Made by a program: the position numbers and the translations under genes
The notes under the pieces: model-generated
Databases searched by the model: none
Told to the model about the DNA's origin: nothing
The model's input: the letters and a program-made list of their open reading frames with translations, nothing else
Source of the DNA: Sulfomarinibacter sp963733915
GTDB taxonomy: Bacteria > Acidobacteriota > Thermoanaerobaculia > Thermoanaerobaculales > Sulfomarinibacteraceae
Length of the DNA: 64,000 bases
Direction of reading: 5' to 3'
Assembly (NCBI GenBank): GCA_963733915.1
Contig: CAVTEP010000008.1
Coordinates: 124,001 to 188,000 of the forward strand
Shown: positions 36,707-45,072 of the stretch, in pieces
How positions within the stretch are numbered: the stretch's first letter is position 1
Layout: each line of letters opens with the position of its first letter

Positions 36707-38805
36707 CCGACCATGATCCTGGCCTCAGGGTAGCCGACCGCGGACTGTTTGTTCCTGCCGAGAAGGAGAGCGAGGCTCAACGGCCCAATGCGGCCGATGA
36801 GCATGACGACGATCACAACCAGCTTGCCCGGGCTTTCGAGGGCCGAGGTGGCACCGAGTGACAGCCCGACGGTGCCGAATGCGCTCACGGTTTCAAAAAC
36901 GAGCGACGCGAACGACTGATCCTGGAGCACGAGCAGCGCGGCAGACCCGAACAGGATGACGAGCATCGCGACCACTGCGATGACGGTGCTGCGGTATACA
37001 GCATCGAGGCTGATGGATCTTTTGAGGAGCACGACCTTGTTGCGACCGCTGGCGATGGCCGGGATGGCGCTGAGGAGAACAACGAGCGTGGTGGTCTTGA
37101 TACCGCCGCCGGTGCCACCCGGCGAGGCGCCGATAAACATGAGCGCCATGAAGAGGAGCCAGGTCAACGGATGTAAGCCATCGAGCGCCACGGAGTTGAA
37201 CCCAGCCGTTCGGCAGGTCACGGACTGGAAGAGCGCGTTGACCAGCTTGTCGGCGGTGCCGAGACCGGCGAGGCTGCGGTGCCACTCGGCGAGAGCGACA
37301 ACCGTGAATCCAGCGACTGTCAACGCAGCCGACGCGAGCAGCACGATTCGGACCTGGGTCGCAAGGCCGACGTGGGCGCTGCTGCGAAACCGAAGCCAGG
37401 CAAAGGCGAGCACCGCGAATCCGAGACCGCCGAGGGTGATCAATACCGCCATCACCAGCAGTACCAGCGGTCGCTCCTGAAAACCCACCATTGAGTCGGT
37501 GTACAACGCAAAGCCGGCGTTGCAGAACGCGGAAACGGAGTGGAATCCGCCCCTCCACAGCGCCGACAACAGCGGCGTACCGCGGTCCAGCTCGGCTAGC
37601 GATAGAATCGTTGCGCCAGCCGCCTCCACCACCAGAGTGCCAACGACGATGAAGGTGATCAACCGGTAGGCAGCGGTGATCGACGGCAGGTCGAGTATCG
37701 CTCCGAGCGCGTGCTCTCCGCGCAACCCGATTCCACGTCCCAGGAGGAGCGCGGCAAAGGTCGATAGAACCATGATGTTCAGCCCGCCAGCTTGGATCAG
37801 GATGAGGATGACAAGCTGACCGAAGAACGAGAAGTCGCGAGGGGTGTCGAGCACGATCAGCCCGGTCACACAGGACGCGCTGGTGGCGGTAAAGAGGGCG
37901 TCAATGGTCGTCAGGGGGTGAGCTTCGGCGGATGCGGCGGGAAAGGTGAGGAGCAATGTCCCGAACCCGATCAGGACGACGAATGAAACCAGTATCAGGA
38001 GAGCCGGTCGGCCGTAGAAATGGTGGAGGATCTCCGCAAACAACGCGCCCTGCATGGCGATCAGGATGAGAACCATCAGGTCGAATGCGGCCAGCAAGGC
38101 GAGCGCTACCGCCGGTTGCAGGGCGGTGCCGAGCGCGGCGCCGATGAGGAGCAACGGGGACGAGGCGACCCACCGGCGGTGACGGTACAACCTCCGCAGA
38201 AACCCAATCCCGACCGCGACCGCAAGAACTTGAAGCACCAGACAGACCACCTGCGCGGGGACCTTCGAACCGATCCCGTAACCGACCACGGCCACGGTCG
38301 CAATAAACGCCACCGCCAGAAGGTGGCGACCCGCTGGCCCGTTGGCCCTCAGCCAATTCGTGAGGTCGTCATGCGTTTGAGAGAGCTCGCGCCCCCGTAG
38401 GTTGACTCCCTCGTTGAATCCAAGGAGGACGCGACTGAGGAGATAGAAGTGCCACAGGACGACGATGCCTGCGGTTACGGGGTTGCCGACCAACGGCGGA
38501 ATGAAGAGACCAACGTTGATAGCGAGGAGAGTGGCTGCCGCCACCGTCGACCAGCGGCTTCGGCGCGCCACGGATAGGAGCGTCACGGCGAGCGCCAGCA
38601 CCATCGCCGCGGAATACGCGATGCCAAACCGGGTGATCTGGTCGGAGGGTCCGAAGTAGCCATCGGGCATGGATACCGCGAACTGCGCCAGAACGGCCGC
38701 CGCCACCGCGCCCACCAGACCCGCCATCCGCAGTCGCGTCTGTGCGATCGTTGTGGACGAATACGGCGTCGCCGTTCGGTGCTGCGAGAATGTGAGGCGT
38801 GTCAC
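36703..38805 (-). CDS. trkH: TrkH/KtrB-type potassium uptake membrane subunit with extra N-terminal helices
   Basis: 700 residues. Four pore-loop motifs of the SKT family are visible in order: TSASCVTGLIVLDTP, HSVSAFCNAGFALY, SVTCRTAGFNSV and ETVSAFGTVGLSLG, each with the filter glycine. About 230 residues with five or six additional helices precede the first pore unit (typical KtrB/TrkH are 450-480 residues), a layout seen in a minority of bacterial TrkH proteins. It is the first gene of the operon with trkA and the HAMP sensor. The upstream 420 bp hold repeats rather than a clear promoter. Confidence 0.9.
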   Translation of the reverse strand: MTRLTFSQHRTATPYSSTTIAQTRLRMAGLVGAVAAAVLAQFAVSMPDGYFGPSDQITRFGIAYSAAMVLALAVTLLSVARRSRWSTVAAATLLAINVGLFIPPLVGNPVTAGIVVLWHFYLLSRVLLGFNEGVNLRGRELSQTHDDLTNWLRANGPAGRHLLAVAFIATVAVVGYGIGSKVPAQVVCLVLQVLAVAVGIGFLRRLYRHRRWVASSPLLLIGAALGTALQPAVALALLAAFDLMVLILIAMQGALFAEILHHFYGRPALLILVSFVVLIGFGTLLLTFPAASAEAHPLTTIDALFTATSASCVTGLIVLDTPRDFSFFGQLVILILIQAGGLNIMVLSTFAALLLGRGIGLRGEHALGAILDLPSITAAYRLITFIVVGTLVVEAAGATILSLAELDRGTPLLSALWRGGFHSVSAFCNAGFALYTDSMVGFQERPLVLLVMAVLITLGGLGFAVLAFAWLRFRSSAHVGLATQVRIVLLASAALTVAGFTVVALAEWHRSLAGLGTADKLVNALFQSVTCRTAGFNSVALDGLHPLTWLLFMALMFIGASPGGTGGGIKTTTLVVLLSAIPAIASGRNKVVLLKRSISLDAVYRSTVIAVVAMLVILFGSAALLVLQDQSFASLVFETVSAFGTVGLSLGATSALESPGKLVVIVVMLIGRIGPLSLALLLGRNKQSAVGYPEARIMVG

Positions 38806-38839
38806 CTACCGCCTCGCGCGGGGCAGTCGTGATTCGGAT

Positions 38840-38910
38840 CGGCATCGCCGGGCGAAAAGTCTCGGGAGTTCGGCATCGCCGGGCGAAAAGTCTCGGGAGT
38901 TCGGCATCGC
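38840..38910. repeat. 31-bp direct tandem repeat, 2.3 copies
   Basis: The unit starts CGGCATCGCCGGGCGAAAAG and ends TCTCGGGAGTT; copy 1 is 38840-38870, copy 2 is 38871-38901, and 9 bases of a third follow. The first two copies are identical. Confidence 0.95.
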
Positions 38911-38986
38911 CTCAATAATACGCTCCTACCGCGCCGCAATCGGCATCGGGGAGACGCCAAGGAGCCGTTCGCAGTAGACACAAAGT

Positions 38987-39001
38987 CAGATATGTGGGCT
39001 T
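38987..39001. repeat. Weak half-copy of the GAGATATGCGGG repeat
   Basis: CAGATATGTGGGCTT differs from the palindrome arm at two to three positions. It is listed because it again lies in repeat-rich intergenic DNA, next to the 43-bp repeat. Confidence 0.35.
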
Positions 39002-39035
39002 GCTCGCTGCACCGGTTGCTGCCCCGGCCGCTGCT

Positions 39036-39078
39036 CTCTGACCCTGCCTCTGTTGTCTGTCGCTGTCCCTGTCGCTGC
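39036..39078. repeat. 43-bp interspersed repeat, copy 2
   Basis: It starts CTCTGACCCTGCCTCTGTTG and continues TCTGTCGCTGTCCCTGTCGC; it differs from copy 1 at 10208-10250 in three adjacent bases. The flanks also share GCACCGG and CCCCGG-type sequence. Confidence 0.85.
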
Positions 39079-39140
39079 GCCCACCGACCGGGTCCTCAAA
39101 ACCCGATCTCACGCTCCTCCGGATGTACGCCCACACAACG

Positions 39141-39194
39141 CCGGGGCTCCCGTTGTCCGTCTCGCGATGACGCGAGGCGTGGCGGGAGCCCCGG
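39141..39194 (-). terminator. Large hairpin after the secreted protein gene, possible terminator
   Basis: CCGGGGCTCCCG (39141-39152) and CGGGAGCCCCGG (39183-39194) are exact reverse complements, with an inner perfect hairpin CTCGCG-ATGA-CGCGAG (39161-39176). It lies 31 bp downstream of the minus-strand stop at 39226. No T run follows, so its role as a terminator is uncertain; a REP-like element is possible. Confidence 0.45.
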
Positions 39195-39225
39195 ATTCTG
39201 ACTGATCGTCGTTGGCTGCTGCGAT

Positions 39226-40065
39226 CTACTCCTCGGTTTCGAAACATCCTTCGGTGATAGTCTGGTTTCCGCTCTCTTCGATCGCCAGGACCTCGAAAAT
39301 GAACTCGGTTCCCTCGGCGAGGACCCCCTCCGGCACATCTACCATCGTCGTTTCCGCCGGGACGGTGACTGTGTAGTAGTGGATCAGGTCCTCGTCGGTC
39401 TCGACGATCACCTGGTAGCCGACGATCTCGATATCGGATGCACCCCAGATATCGGTGTCGACTGGGTCCCACTCGATGACGGCGGAGTCGACGAACACGC
39501 CGGTAGTGCATTCGTCCTCGTCCCCGGTCGGCATCGGCTCGACAATCACTGGGCCGGCAGGGACCGTGTGGGTCAGCTCCGCCGTGGCGGTGGCCCAGTT
39601 GTTGTCGGTCGTCCTGGCGAGAAAGTAATACTCGCCCTCGGGCAGCAGATCGATCAGATCCTGCATTTCATCGAGGGTGTCATACTCAGGTTCCACGGTT
39701 TCCAAAAATAGCTCGGTTCCACCGCCGATCGTCCTCACGCCGCCGGTCACGTTGACATAGAGGATCCGATTCCCGTTCGGGTCAAAGACCCGGACGTTTC
39801 TATATCCCTCACTATCGAGAAAGATCTGGAATCCCGCATCGCCGGCCGTCGAGTTGACCTCGATGATGATCGTGGCGGCTTTGAGTTCGATGACATCCTT
39901 TCTGTGCTTCAACCAGGCGCTCACCTCGGCCCAGGTCCCGGTGTCCAAGACGGCCTCGCCCAACTCGCCATGGTCGACCGGCTGTGCGGCCTGCGCCGCA
40001 GTTCCAGGGAATAAAAAAGCTGCTCCAACCAGAAGAATCAACAGACTACGGATCTTTCGAGTCAT
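39226..40065 (-). CDS. Secreted acidic protein with pre-peptidase-like and fibronectin-like parts
   Basis: 279 residues from ATG 40065 (GGAAGG 6 nt upstream; the frame stays open further 5' but without a start site of this quality). A signal peptide (LLILLVGAAFLFPGTAAQA) is followed by a short helical part (GTWAEVSAWLKHRK), a beta domain (FQIFLDSEGYRNVRVFDPNG, then LPEGEYYFLARTTDN) of the kind found in exported binding domains, and a C-terminal fibronectin-III-like domain (VIEWDPVDTD, VVGYQVIV-like strand, YTVTVPAETTMVDVP). Two Cys in the last third may form a disulfide. No catalytic motif. Function unknown; probably exported and binding. Confidence 0.65.
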   Translation of the reverse strand: MTRKIRSLLILLVGAAFLFPGTAAQAAQPVDHGELGEAVLDTGTWAEVSAWLKHRKDVIELKAATIIIEVNSTAGDAGFQIFLDSEGYRNVRVFDPNGNRILYVNVTGGVRTIGGGTELFLETVEPEYDTLDEMQDLIDLLPEGEYYFLARTTDNNWATATAELTHTVPAGPVIVEPMPTGDEDECTTGVFVDSAVIEWDPVDTDIWGASDIEIVGYQVIVETDEDLIHYYTVTVPAETTMVDVPEGVLAEGTEFIFEVLAIEESGNQTITEGCFETEE

Positions 40066-40404
40066 CTCATACCTTCCAATCTCGCGGCCTATCGAGTACC
40101 GCGTGGGTTCGTACTGTTGGTCTTGATAAGATTTCGGACCAGATTTCATTGGACTCGGCGCAGACGCCTCCTCTCCCGAATGGATGTCCTTCGCGCAGAA
40201 ACCGGACTCGTACAAACGGCCGACCGGCTGAATTGATGGACAGCTGCCGATTCCCACTTCCGCCTCCTTTTTCTGTTTCGTTTCAAGGAGTAGGTGGGCG
40301 ATCTGCGCCGAAATCCTTCGCGGTCGACGAACAGGAATGGGCTTCGATGTCGGGCGGAACTTTCGTAGTCGAGTGATAACTCGTTATCGGTGAGTGCGTT
40401 ATCA

Positions 40405-40419
40405 GTGAGATATGTAGGC
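40405..40419. repeat. Weak half-copy of the GAGATATGCGGG repeat
   Basis: GTGAGATATGTAGGC differs from the palindrome arm GTGAGATATGCGGGC at two positions. It lies immediately before the long inverted repeat at 40429. Confidence 0.4.
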
Positions 40420-40428
40420 AAAAAACGT

Positions 40429-40518
40429 CGCAACCACAAAGGCACGAAGTCACAAAGAAAAACACGAAGAAGATCTTCTTGGTGAAATCCTTCGTGTCTT
40501 TGTGCCTTCGTGGTTGCG
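40429..40518. repeat. 90-bp imperfect inverted repeat
   Basis: Two ~45-bp arms, starting CGCAACCACAAAGGCACGAAG and ending with the complement of CGCAACCACGAAGGCACAAAG, match at about 80% of positions around the centre AAGAAGATCTTCTT. It could fold into a long hairpin. A partial relative is at 7964-7992. Confidence 0.85.
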
Positions 40519-40622
40519 GTTCCTACAAATCCGATTCGGCACGACAGCCGTAGACGGGCCCCTTCAGGGCCCGCCACCCAAGGCTGTTGCGATGTCCGCT
40601 TTTCGGTGCCCGTGCTGTGGCG

Positions 40623-41858
40623 TTACTCCTGCTGCAAGTCCCTGGCGGTTTGCTCCACCTGCGACCACACCCGCAGGAGGTTTTCGCCGCAGATCTTGCG
40701 GATGTCCTCTTCGCCATAGCCGCGGCGCAGCAGCTCCGCGATCAAGTTCGGGTAGGCCGAGACGTCCTCGAGCCCGATCGGCGTGTCGGTGATGCCGTCA
40801 AAGTCCGAGCCCAGCCCGACGTGGTCGATCCCGACCAGCTCGACCACGTGGTCGATGTGGTCGGCCACGTCGCTGACATCGGCCGTCACCTTTGGGTTGT
40901 GCTCGTAAAAGAGCGCGATGCGCTCGCGGAACTCCGGGCTGCCCATGGCGACCTTGTTCTCCTCCATGTACTCGCGCATGGTCGCCCACAGCTCGGTCGA
41001 CTGCTTCTGGGCCTCTTCGGTCAGGAAACCGGGCGCAAAGGCGATCTGGATGACCCCGCCCATCTCGGCCAACCGGGTGATCATTTCGTCGCTCATGTTG
41101 CGGTCGAAGCCCGGCGTGAAGTGGCGGCAGCAGGAATGGGAGGCGATCACCGGCGCCTGCGAGATCTCAACGGCCTGGTAGAAAGCCTCGTCGGTGACGT
41201 GCGAGATGTCGACCATGATGCCGAGCCGGTTCATCTCGGCGACCACCTCGCGGCCAAATGGACTCAATCCGTTCCAGGGCCGGTCGGTGGAGTACGATGA
41301 ATCGCAGATCAGATTGGATTCGGAGTGGGTGAGGGTCATGTACCGGACCCCTCGGTCGTAGAAGTGCTGCAAGGCCGTCACATCGTCTTCGATGGCGGCG
41401 CCGTTCTCGATGCCCATCGGCAGCGCGAAAATGCCTTCCGCAAAGAGCGCCCGCACGTCGGCAACCGAGCGCGCGACGGCGAAGCTGCCCGGGGCCGCGG
41501 CCTGGAGACCCTCGACCATGTCGATCAGCTGGTCGGCGAGCTCGCGGCCGCCGCCCTCTTTCTGCAGCGACGCGGGGATGTAGATCGACATGAAAGCCGC
41601 GTCGAGCCCGCCAATACCGGCACGTACGGCGTCGAAGTGTCCATCGGAAGTCTCGACGGAGACGTCCTCGGGTTTGTCATGCAGTCGGTAGGGGAGGTCG
41701 ATGTGGGTGTCGATGATCAGGAATTCATGAGCAAGCCGAGTCGCCTCGCCCGCGGGGTTCGTTTCGGTGACAGGCGGCTGGGTTGCCTGCTGTCCGCAAC
41801 CGGCGGCGACAACGGTAATCGGTAACAGCGCCGCCCGGATCAGTGACTTGAAGTTCAT
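40623..41858 (-). CDS. Membrane dipeptidase (peptidase family M19), lipoprotein
   Basis: 411 residues from ATG 41858, which has AAGGAGG 7 nt upstream; the frame runs further 5' without a better start. Lipoprotein signal ALLPITVVAAGCGQQ. The renal-dipeptidase-like zinc site is complete: H-x-D in DTHIDLP, the bridging Glu in GIENG, His in ASHSCCRHF and the Asp in GLGSDFDG. It hydrolyses dipeptides, including D-containing ones, at the cell envelope. A 20-bp perfect palindrome lies 33 bp upstream of the start. A divergent second M19 protein occurs at 61667. Confidence 0.92.
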   Translation of the reverse strand: MNFKSLIRAALLPITVVAAGCGQQATQPPVTETNPAGEATRLAHEFLIIDTHIDLPYRLHDKPEDVSVETSDGHFDAVRAGIGGLDAAFMSIYIPASLQKEGGGRELADQLIDMVEGLQAAAPGSFAVARSVADVRALFAEGIFALPMGIENGAAIEDDVTALQHFYDRGVRYMTLTHSESNLICDSSYSTDRPWNGLSPFGREVVAEMNRLGIMVDISHVTDEAFYQAVEISQAPVIASHSCCRHFTPGFDRNMSDEMITRLAEMGGVIQIAFAPGFLTEEAQKQSTELWATMREYMEENKVAMGSPEFRERIALFYEHNPKVTADVSDVADHIDHVVELVGIDHVGLGSDFDGITDTPIGLEDVSAYPNLIAELLRRGYGEEDIRKICGENLLRVWSQVEQTARDLQQE

Positions 41859-41890
41859 AGCTCCTCCTTCGCCGGGGGAGTGTAACCCGG

Positions 41891-41910
41891 CTCCCTTCAA
41901 TTGAAGGGAG
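41891..41910. promoter_or_regulatory. 20-bp perfect palindrome upstream of the M19 gene, candidate operator
   Basis: CTCCCTTCAA meets its exact complement TTGAAGGGAG without spacer. It lies 33 bp before the ATG at 41858 in the region where a minus-strand promoter and operator would be expected. The inference is from symmetry and position only. Confidence 0.4.
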
Positions 41911-41969
41911 GATTTCATTCTTTTCGTGGCCAAACGGGCATCGAGGACACGAGATGAGGAGGCAGTTAT

Positions 41970-42002
41970 TTGACATTACTGCGAACGAGACCTAGTCTAG
42001 GT
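41970..42002 (+). promoter_or_regulatory. Candidate sigma-70-type promoter with overlapping 13-bp palindrome
   Basis: TTGACA (41970-41975), 17-bp spacer, TAGTCT (41993-41998; three of six consensus bases). The -10 region is covered by ACCTAG-T-CTAGGT (41990-42002), a perfect odd-centred palindrome that a repressor could occupy. The start of the 80-residue protein gene is 84 bp downstream. Confidence 0.4.
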
Positions 42003-42085
42003 ATTAGAAAATCGTCGATTGACTGAAACGGTCCCTTCTGAAAACAAGGTTTCAGGGGAACGATTCGATGTCGTGGAGGAAAATC

Positions 42086-42328
42086 ATGGGCGTGCCGTGG
42101 GACCGCGTGCGTGCCTGGCTTCGAGACAACACCGTCGATTACAGGGTAATTGACGACAAGGACTCGCGGCGGGTTCACGTCGAGCTGACAAAAAAGGACG
42201 GCTCGGGTGGACTCGGCCGATCGTACATTCTCAACGCCGAGGCGTCGGCCACGGTCGACAGCCTCGGTTCCTTCAGAACAAACGACCTCATCGAGGCGGC
42301 GCATGCGTTGAGGATTGACTGGCCGTAG
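42086..42328 (+). CDS. Small conserved-looking protein of unknown function
   Basis: 80 residues from ATG 42086, chosen because GGAGG lies 6 nt upstream; the ATG at 42068 is the longer alternative. The protein has alternating charged and hydrophobic residues, GVPWDRVRAWLRDNTVDYRV at the N-terminus and SFRTNDLIEAAHALRIDWP at the end, with no signal peptide, Cys or known motif. The N-terminal helix plus beta strands suggest a small alpha/beta fold. It is isolated between two genes on opposite strands, behind the candidate promoter at 41970. Confidence 0.65.
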   Translation: MGVPWDRVRAWLRDNTVDYRVIDDKDSRRVHVELTKKDGSGGLGRSYILNAEASATVDSLGSFRTNDLIEAAHALRIDWP

Positions 42329-42447
42329 GAATCTCAGCAGGTTCCTCAATGAGGTTGGTGACCGATTCCGGTGGTAGCTTCGTGGTAGGCTCGCAACCGG
42401 CGGTGCCGAATTGCGGTTCGGATGTTCACCGACCCTGAGGTGAACCC

Positions 42448-44853
42448 ATGACACCTGCGAGTGGTCAGACGCTGTTGCCGGCGCTCGTCGTGCTTCTGCT
42501 GGTGAGCCCGACAGTGGAGATGGGCGCGGACGAGGAGATCGCGCAGAATATGGCGGCGACGACTTCGCCTGCAGCCGCAGCGGTCGTGTTCCCCAACCGT
42601 TTCGTCGACCCGTTCATCGGCACCGACGACATGGGGCACACCTACCCGGGCGCAACCGTTCCGTTTGGGTTCGTGCAGCTCAGCCCCGAAACCGAGCTCG
42701 TTCCCTACAGCTTCGGCGATGGCTACAACCCCGAGGCCTATCGCTACTGTTCAGGTTATCAGTACGGCGACCGCACGATCGTCGGATTTGCGCATACCCA
42801 CTTCAACGGCACCGGTCACTCCGATCTGGGTGACGTACTGCTCATGCCGACGGTCGGTGAACTACAGCTGGTGCCCGGCACTGCTGACCAGCCCGAAACC
42901 GGCTATCGTTCAAGGTTTTCGCACCAAACGGAATCGGCGGTGCCGGGCGGGTATCGGGTCACCCTGGACGACTACGCCATCGAGGTCGAGTTGACCGCGA
43001 CCGAACGAGTGGGTGTGCACCGCTACACCTTTCCCGAGAGCGACGACGCGCACCTCATCCTCGATCTCACGGCCAATATCTATGACTTCCCCGGCAAAAC
43101 GGTGTGGGCGTCGGTGCGGATGGAAAATGACACGCTTTTGACGGGATCACGCCTCACGACCGGCTGGGCCCAGTCGCGAGTTTTGTACTTTGCCGTCGAG
43201 TTCTCCAAGCCGGTGCGGTCCTACGGCCTGCTTGACGACGACACGACCGCCTACCGGGGTTTCTGGCGCCGCTTCGACCTGGACCATGACTTTCCCGAAC
43301 GCGCCGGGCGTCGCATCAAGTGCCATTTCGATTGGGCGACCGCTGCGGGTGAGCAGATCGTGGTCAAGGTCGGTCTTTCGGGTGTCAGCACAGCCGGCGC
43401 GATGGCCAATCTGCGGGCCGAGGCCCCGGGGTGGGATTTCGACGCGGTGCGCATCGCGGCCGAAGCGCAATGGCAACGAGAGCTCTCGCGCGTGCGGGTG
43501 GACGCGGATCCCGCGGTCCTCACCAACTTCTATACCGCGCTCTATCACTCGAACCTCGGTCCGGTGGTGTTCTCGGATGTCGACGGGAGCTACCGCGGCG
43601 TCGACGGAAATGTCCACGCAGCCGACGGCTTCACGGACTACACGGTCTTTTCACTGTGGGACACCTTCAGGGCCCAGCACCCGTTGTTGACGATCCTCCA
43701 GCCCGAGCGCACCAACGATATGATCCGCTCGATGCTCGCCCATCGGCAGCAGAGCGTGCACGGCATTCTGCCGGTGTGGTCGCATCACGCCAACGAGAAC
43801 TGGTGCATGATCGGTTATCACGCGGCGCCAGTGATCGCCGACGCCTATCTGAAGGGCCTGCAGGGCTTCGATGCCGATCAGGCGCTCGGCGCCATGATCG
43901 CAAGCTCCAACTTCAACCGTTATGACGGCATCGACGACTACCGCCTGCTGGGCTGGGTCCCTGCCGACAGCCAGTCCAATGCGGCGTCAAAAACGCTCGA
44001 GTTTGCCTATGACGACTGGGCCATCGCCCGCATGGCCGAGGCGATGGGTCGTGAGCAGGTCGCGGCTGAATACGATCGCCGTGCGGCATCGTGGCGCTCG
44101 CTCTTTGATCCGCAATCCGGGTTTCTGCGCGCGCGCAATTCCGACGGCAGCTTCCCGCAGGATTTCGATCCACTGTCCACCCACGGCCAGGGCTACATCG
44201 AGGGCAATGCGTGGAACTACTCGCTCTTCGTACCGCAAGACATACACGGTCTGATGGCAGTTTTGGGTGGACCGGACGGGCTGGTTGAATGGCTTGACCG
44301 CCTTTTCGTGATGGAGGTCAGCGACGAGAGCATCGCCCTCACCGAGGACGTCACCCGCGCGGGGATGATCGGCGCCTACGTGCACGGCAACGAGCCTGGC
44401 CACCACGTGCCGTACCTCTACTGCTACGCGGGCCAGCCATGGAAAACTCAGGCTCGTGTCCGGCAGATCATGGACGAAATGTACCGGCCGTTGCCCGACG
44501 GCCTCTGTGGTAACGACGATTGTGGCCAGATGTCGGCATGGTACGTGTTCAGCGCTCTGGGGTTCTATCCGGTCACGCCCGGGAGCAACCAGTACGTGCT
44601 GGGAAGCCCGGCGGTAGAACGGGCACAGATCGACGTCGGTTCGGGCCGCACATTCGTGGTCGAGGCCGAGAATCAGGGCCCGCGCAATGTGTATGTGCGC
44701 GAGGCGTGGCTCAACGGGGTGCCGCAAAAACGCAACTACATCACTCACGAAGATCTTCTCAAAGGTGGTGAGCTCCGATTCGTGATGAGCGATCAGCCGA
44801 ACCGGCAGCGCGGAACCGGGCGAGACGCGCAGCCATACTCGATGTCACAGTAA
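42448..44853 (+). CDS. Exported GH92 alpha-mannosidase
   Basis: 801 residues. Family signatures run through the protein: DPFIGTDDMGHTYPGATVPF at residues 51-70, YQYGDRTIVGFAHTHFNGTG, FSLWDTFRAQHPLLTI, WNYSLFVPQD, HGNEPGHHVPYLY with the catalytic acid Glu, NDDCGQMSAWYVFSALGFYP, and YVLGSPAV. GH92 enzymes are calcium-dependent exo-mannosidases acting on alpha-1,2/1,3/1,4/1,6-linked mannose. A hydrophobic N-terminus (TLLPALVVLLLVSPTVEMGA) indicates export. No SusCD-type partner or other glycan gene is adjacent, so substrate linkage cannot be told. Confidence 0.95.
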   Translation: MTPASGQTLLPALVVLLLVSPTVEMGADEEIAQNMAATTSPAAAAVVFPNRFVDPFIGTDDMGHTYPGATVPFGFVQLSPETELVPYSFGDGYNPEAYRYCSGYQYGDRTIVGFAHTHFNGTGHSDLGDVLLMPTVGELQLVPGTADQPETGYRSRFSHQTESAVPGGYRVTLDDYAIEVELTATERVGVHRYTFPESDDAHLILDLTANIYDFPGKTVWASVRMENDTLLTGSRLTTGWAQSRVLYFAVEFSKPVRSYGLLDDDTTAYRGFWRRFDLDHDFPERAGRRIKCHFDWATAAGEQIVVKVGLSGVSTAGAMANLRAEAPGWDFDAVRIAAEAQWQRELSRVRVDADPAVLTNFYTALYHSNLGPVVFSDVDGSYRGVDGNVHAADGFTDYTVFSLWDTFRAQHPLLTILQPERTNDMIRSMLAHRQQSVHGILPVWSHHANENWCMIGYHAAPVIADAYLKGLQGFDADQALGAMIASSNFNRYDGIDDYRLLGWVPADSQSNAASKTLEFAYDDWAIARMAEAMGREQVAAEYDRRAASWRSLFDPQSGFLRARNSDGSFPQDFDPLSTHGQGYIEGNAWNYSLFVPQDIHGLMAVLGGPDGLVEWLDRLFVMEVSDESIALTEDVTRAGMIGAYVHGNEPGHHVPYLYCYAGQPWKTQARVRQIMDEMYRPLPDGLCGNDDCGQMSAWYVFSALGFYPVTPGSNQYVLGSPAVERAQIDVGSGRTFVVEAENQGPRNVYVREAWLNGVPQKRNYITHEDLLKGGELRFVMSDQPNRQRGTGRDAQPYSMSQ

Positions 44854-45072
44854 CCGATGGTGCAGGCGTGGCATAGGCGCCAATCACCGGACATCAACGC
44901 GTGCGCGTGGTACCATTTCCACTGTATGAAGAAAAAGACCGCCACCACTGTCGTCTGAGGGGTTTGCGAGCGGTAAATCTGCCGGTTCACCGTCCCGACC
45001 CCGATACCCCGTTCCCAATACCCATCCGGCCTAGGATGCGCCTCTGCGCGCCTATCGAACAGGAGACAGACA
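44854..45072. other. 219-bp gap upstream of rsgA
   Basis: No gene. The ribosome binding site AGGAG (45061-45065) precedes the GTG of rsgA by 7 nt. A ten-codon frame from 44925 is too short to support. Confidence 0.4.

Larger units (their letters stand above)
38806..39225. other. 420-bp repeat-rich gap upstream of trkH
   Basis: It holds a 31-bp tandem repeat (38840-38910), a weak half-copy of the GAGATATGCGGG repeat (38987-39001), the second 43-bp interspersed repeat (39036-39078) and a large hairpin (39141-39194). No open frame with a ribosome binding site is seen. Confidence 0.7.
40066..40622. other. 557-bp gap between the secreted protein and the M19 dipeptidase genes
   Basis: No gene is supported. 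It contains a weak half-copy of the GAGATATGCGGG repeat (40405-40419), GATAAC/GTTATC mini-palindromes near 40374 and the long inverted repeat at 40429-40518. Confidence 0.6.

Noticed and set aside
38840..38910. 31-bp repeat considered as a short CRISPR array
   Set aside because: Copies are joined directly, there are no spacers and no cas genes in the window.
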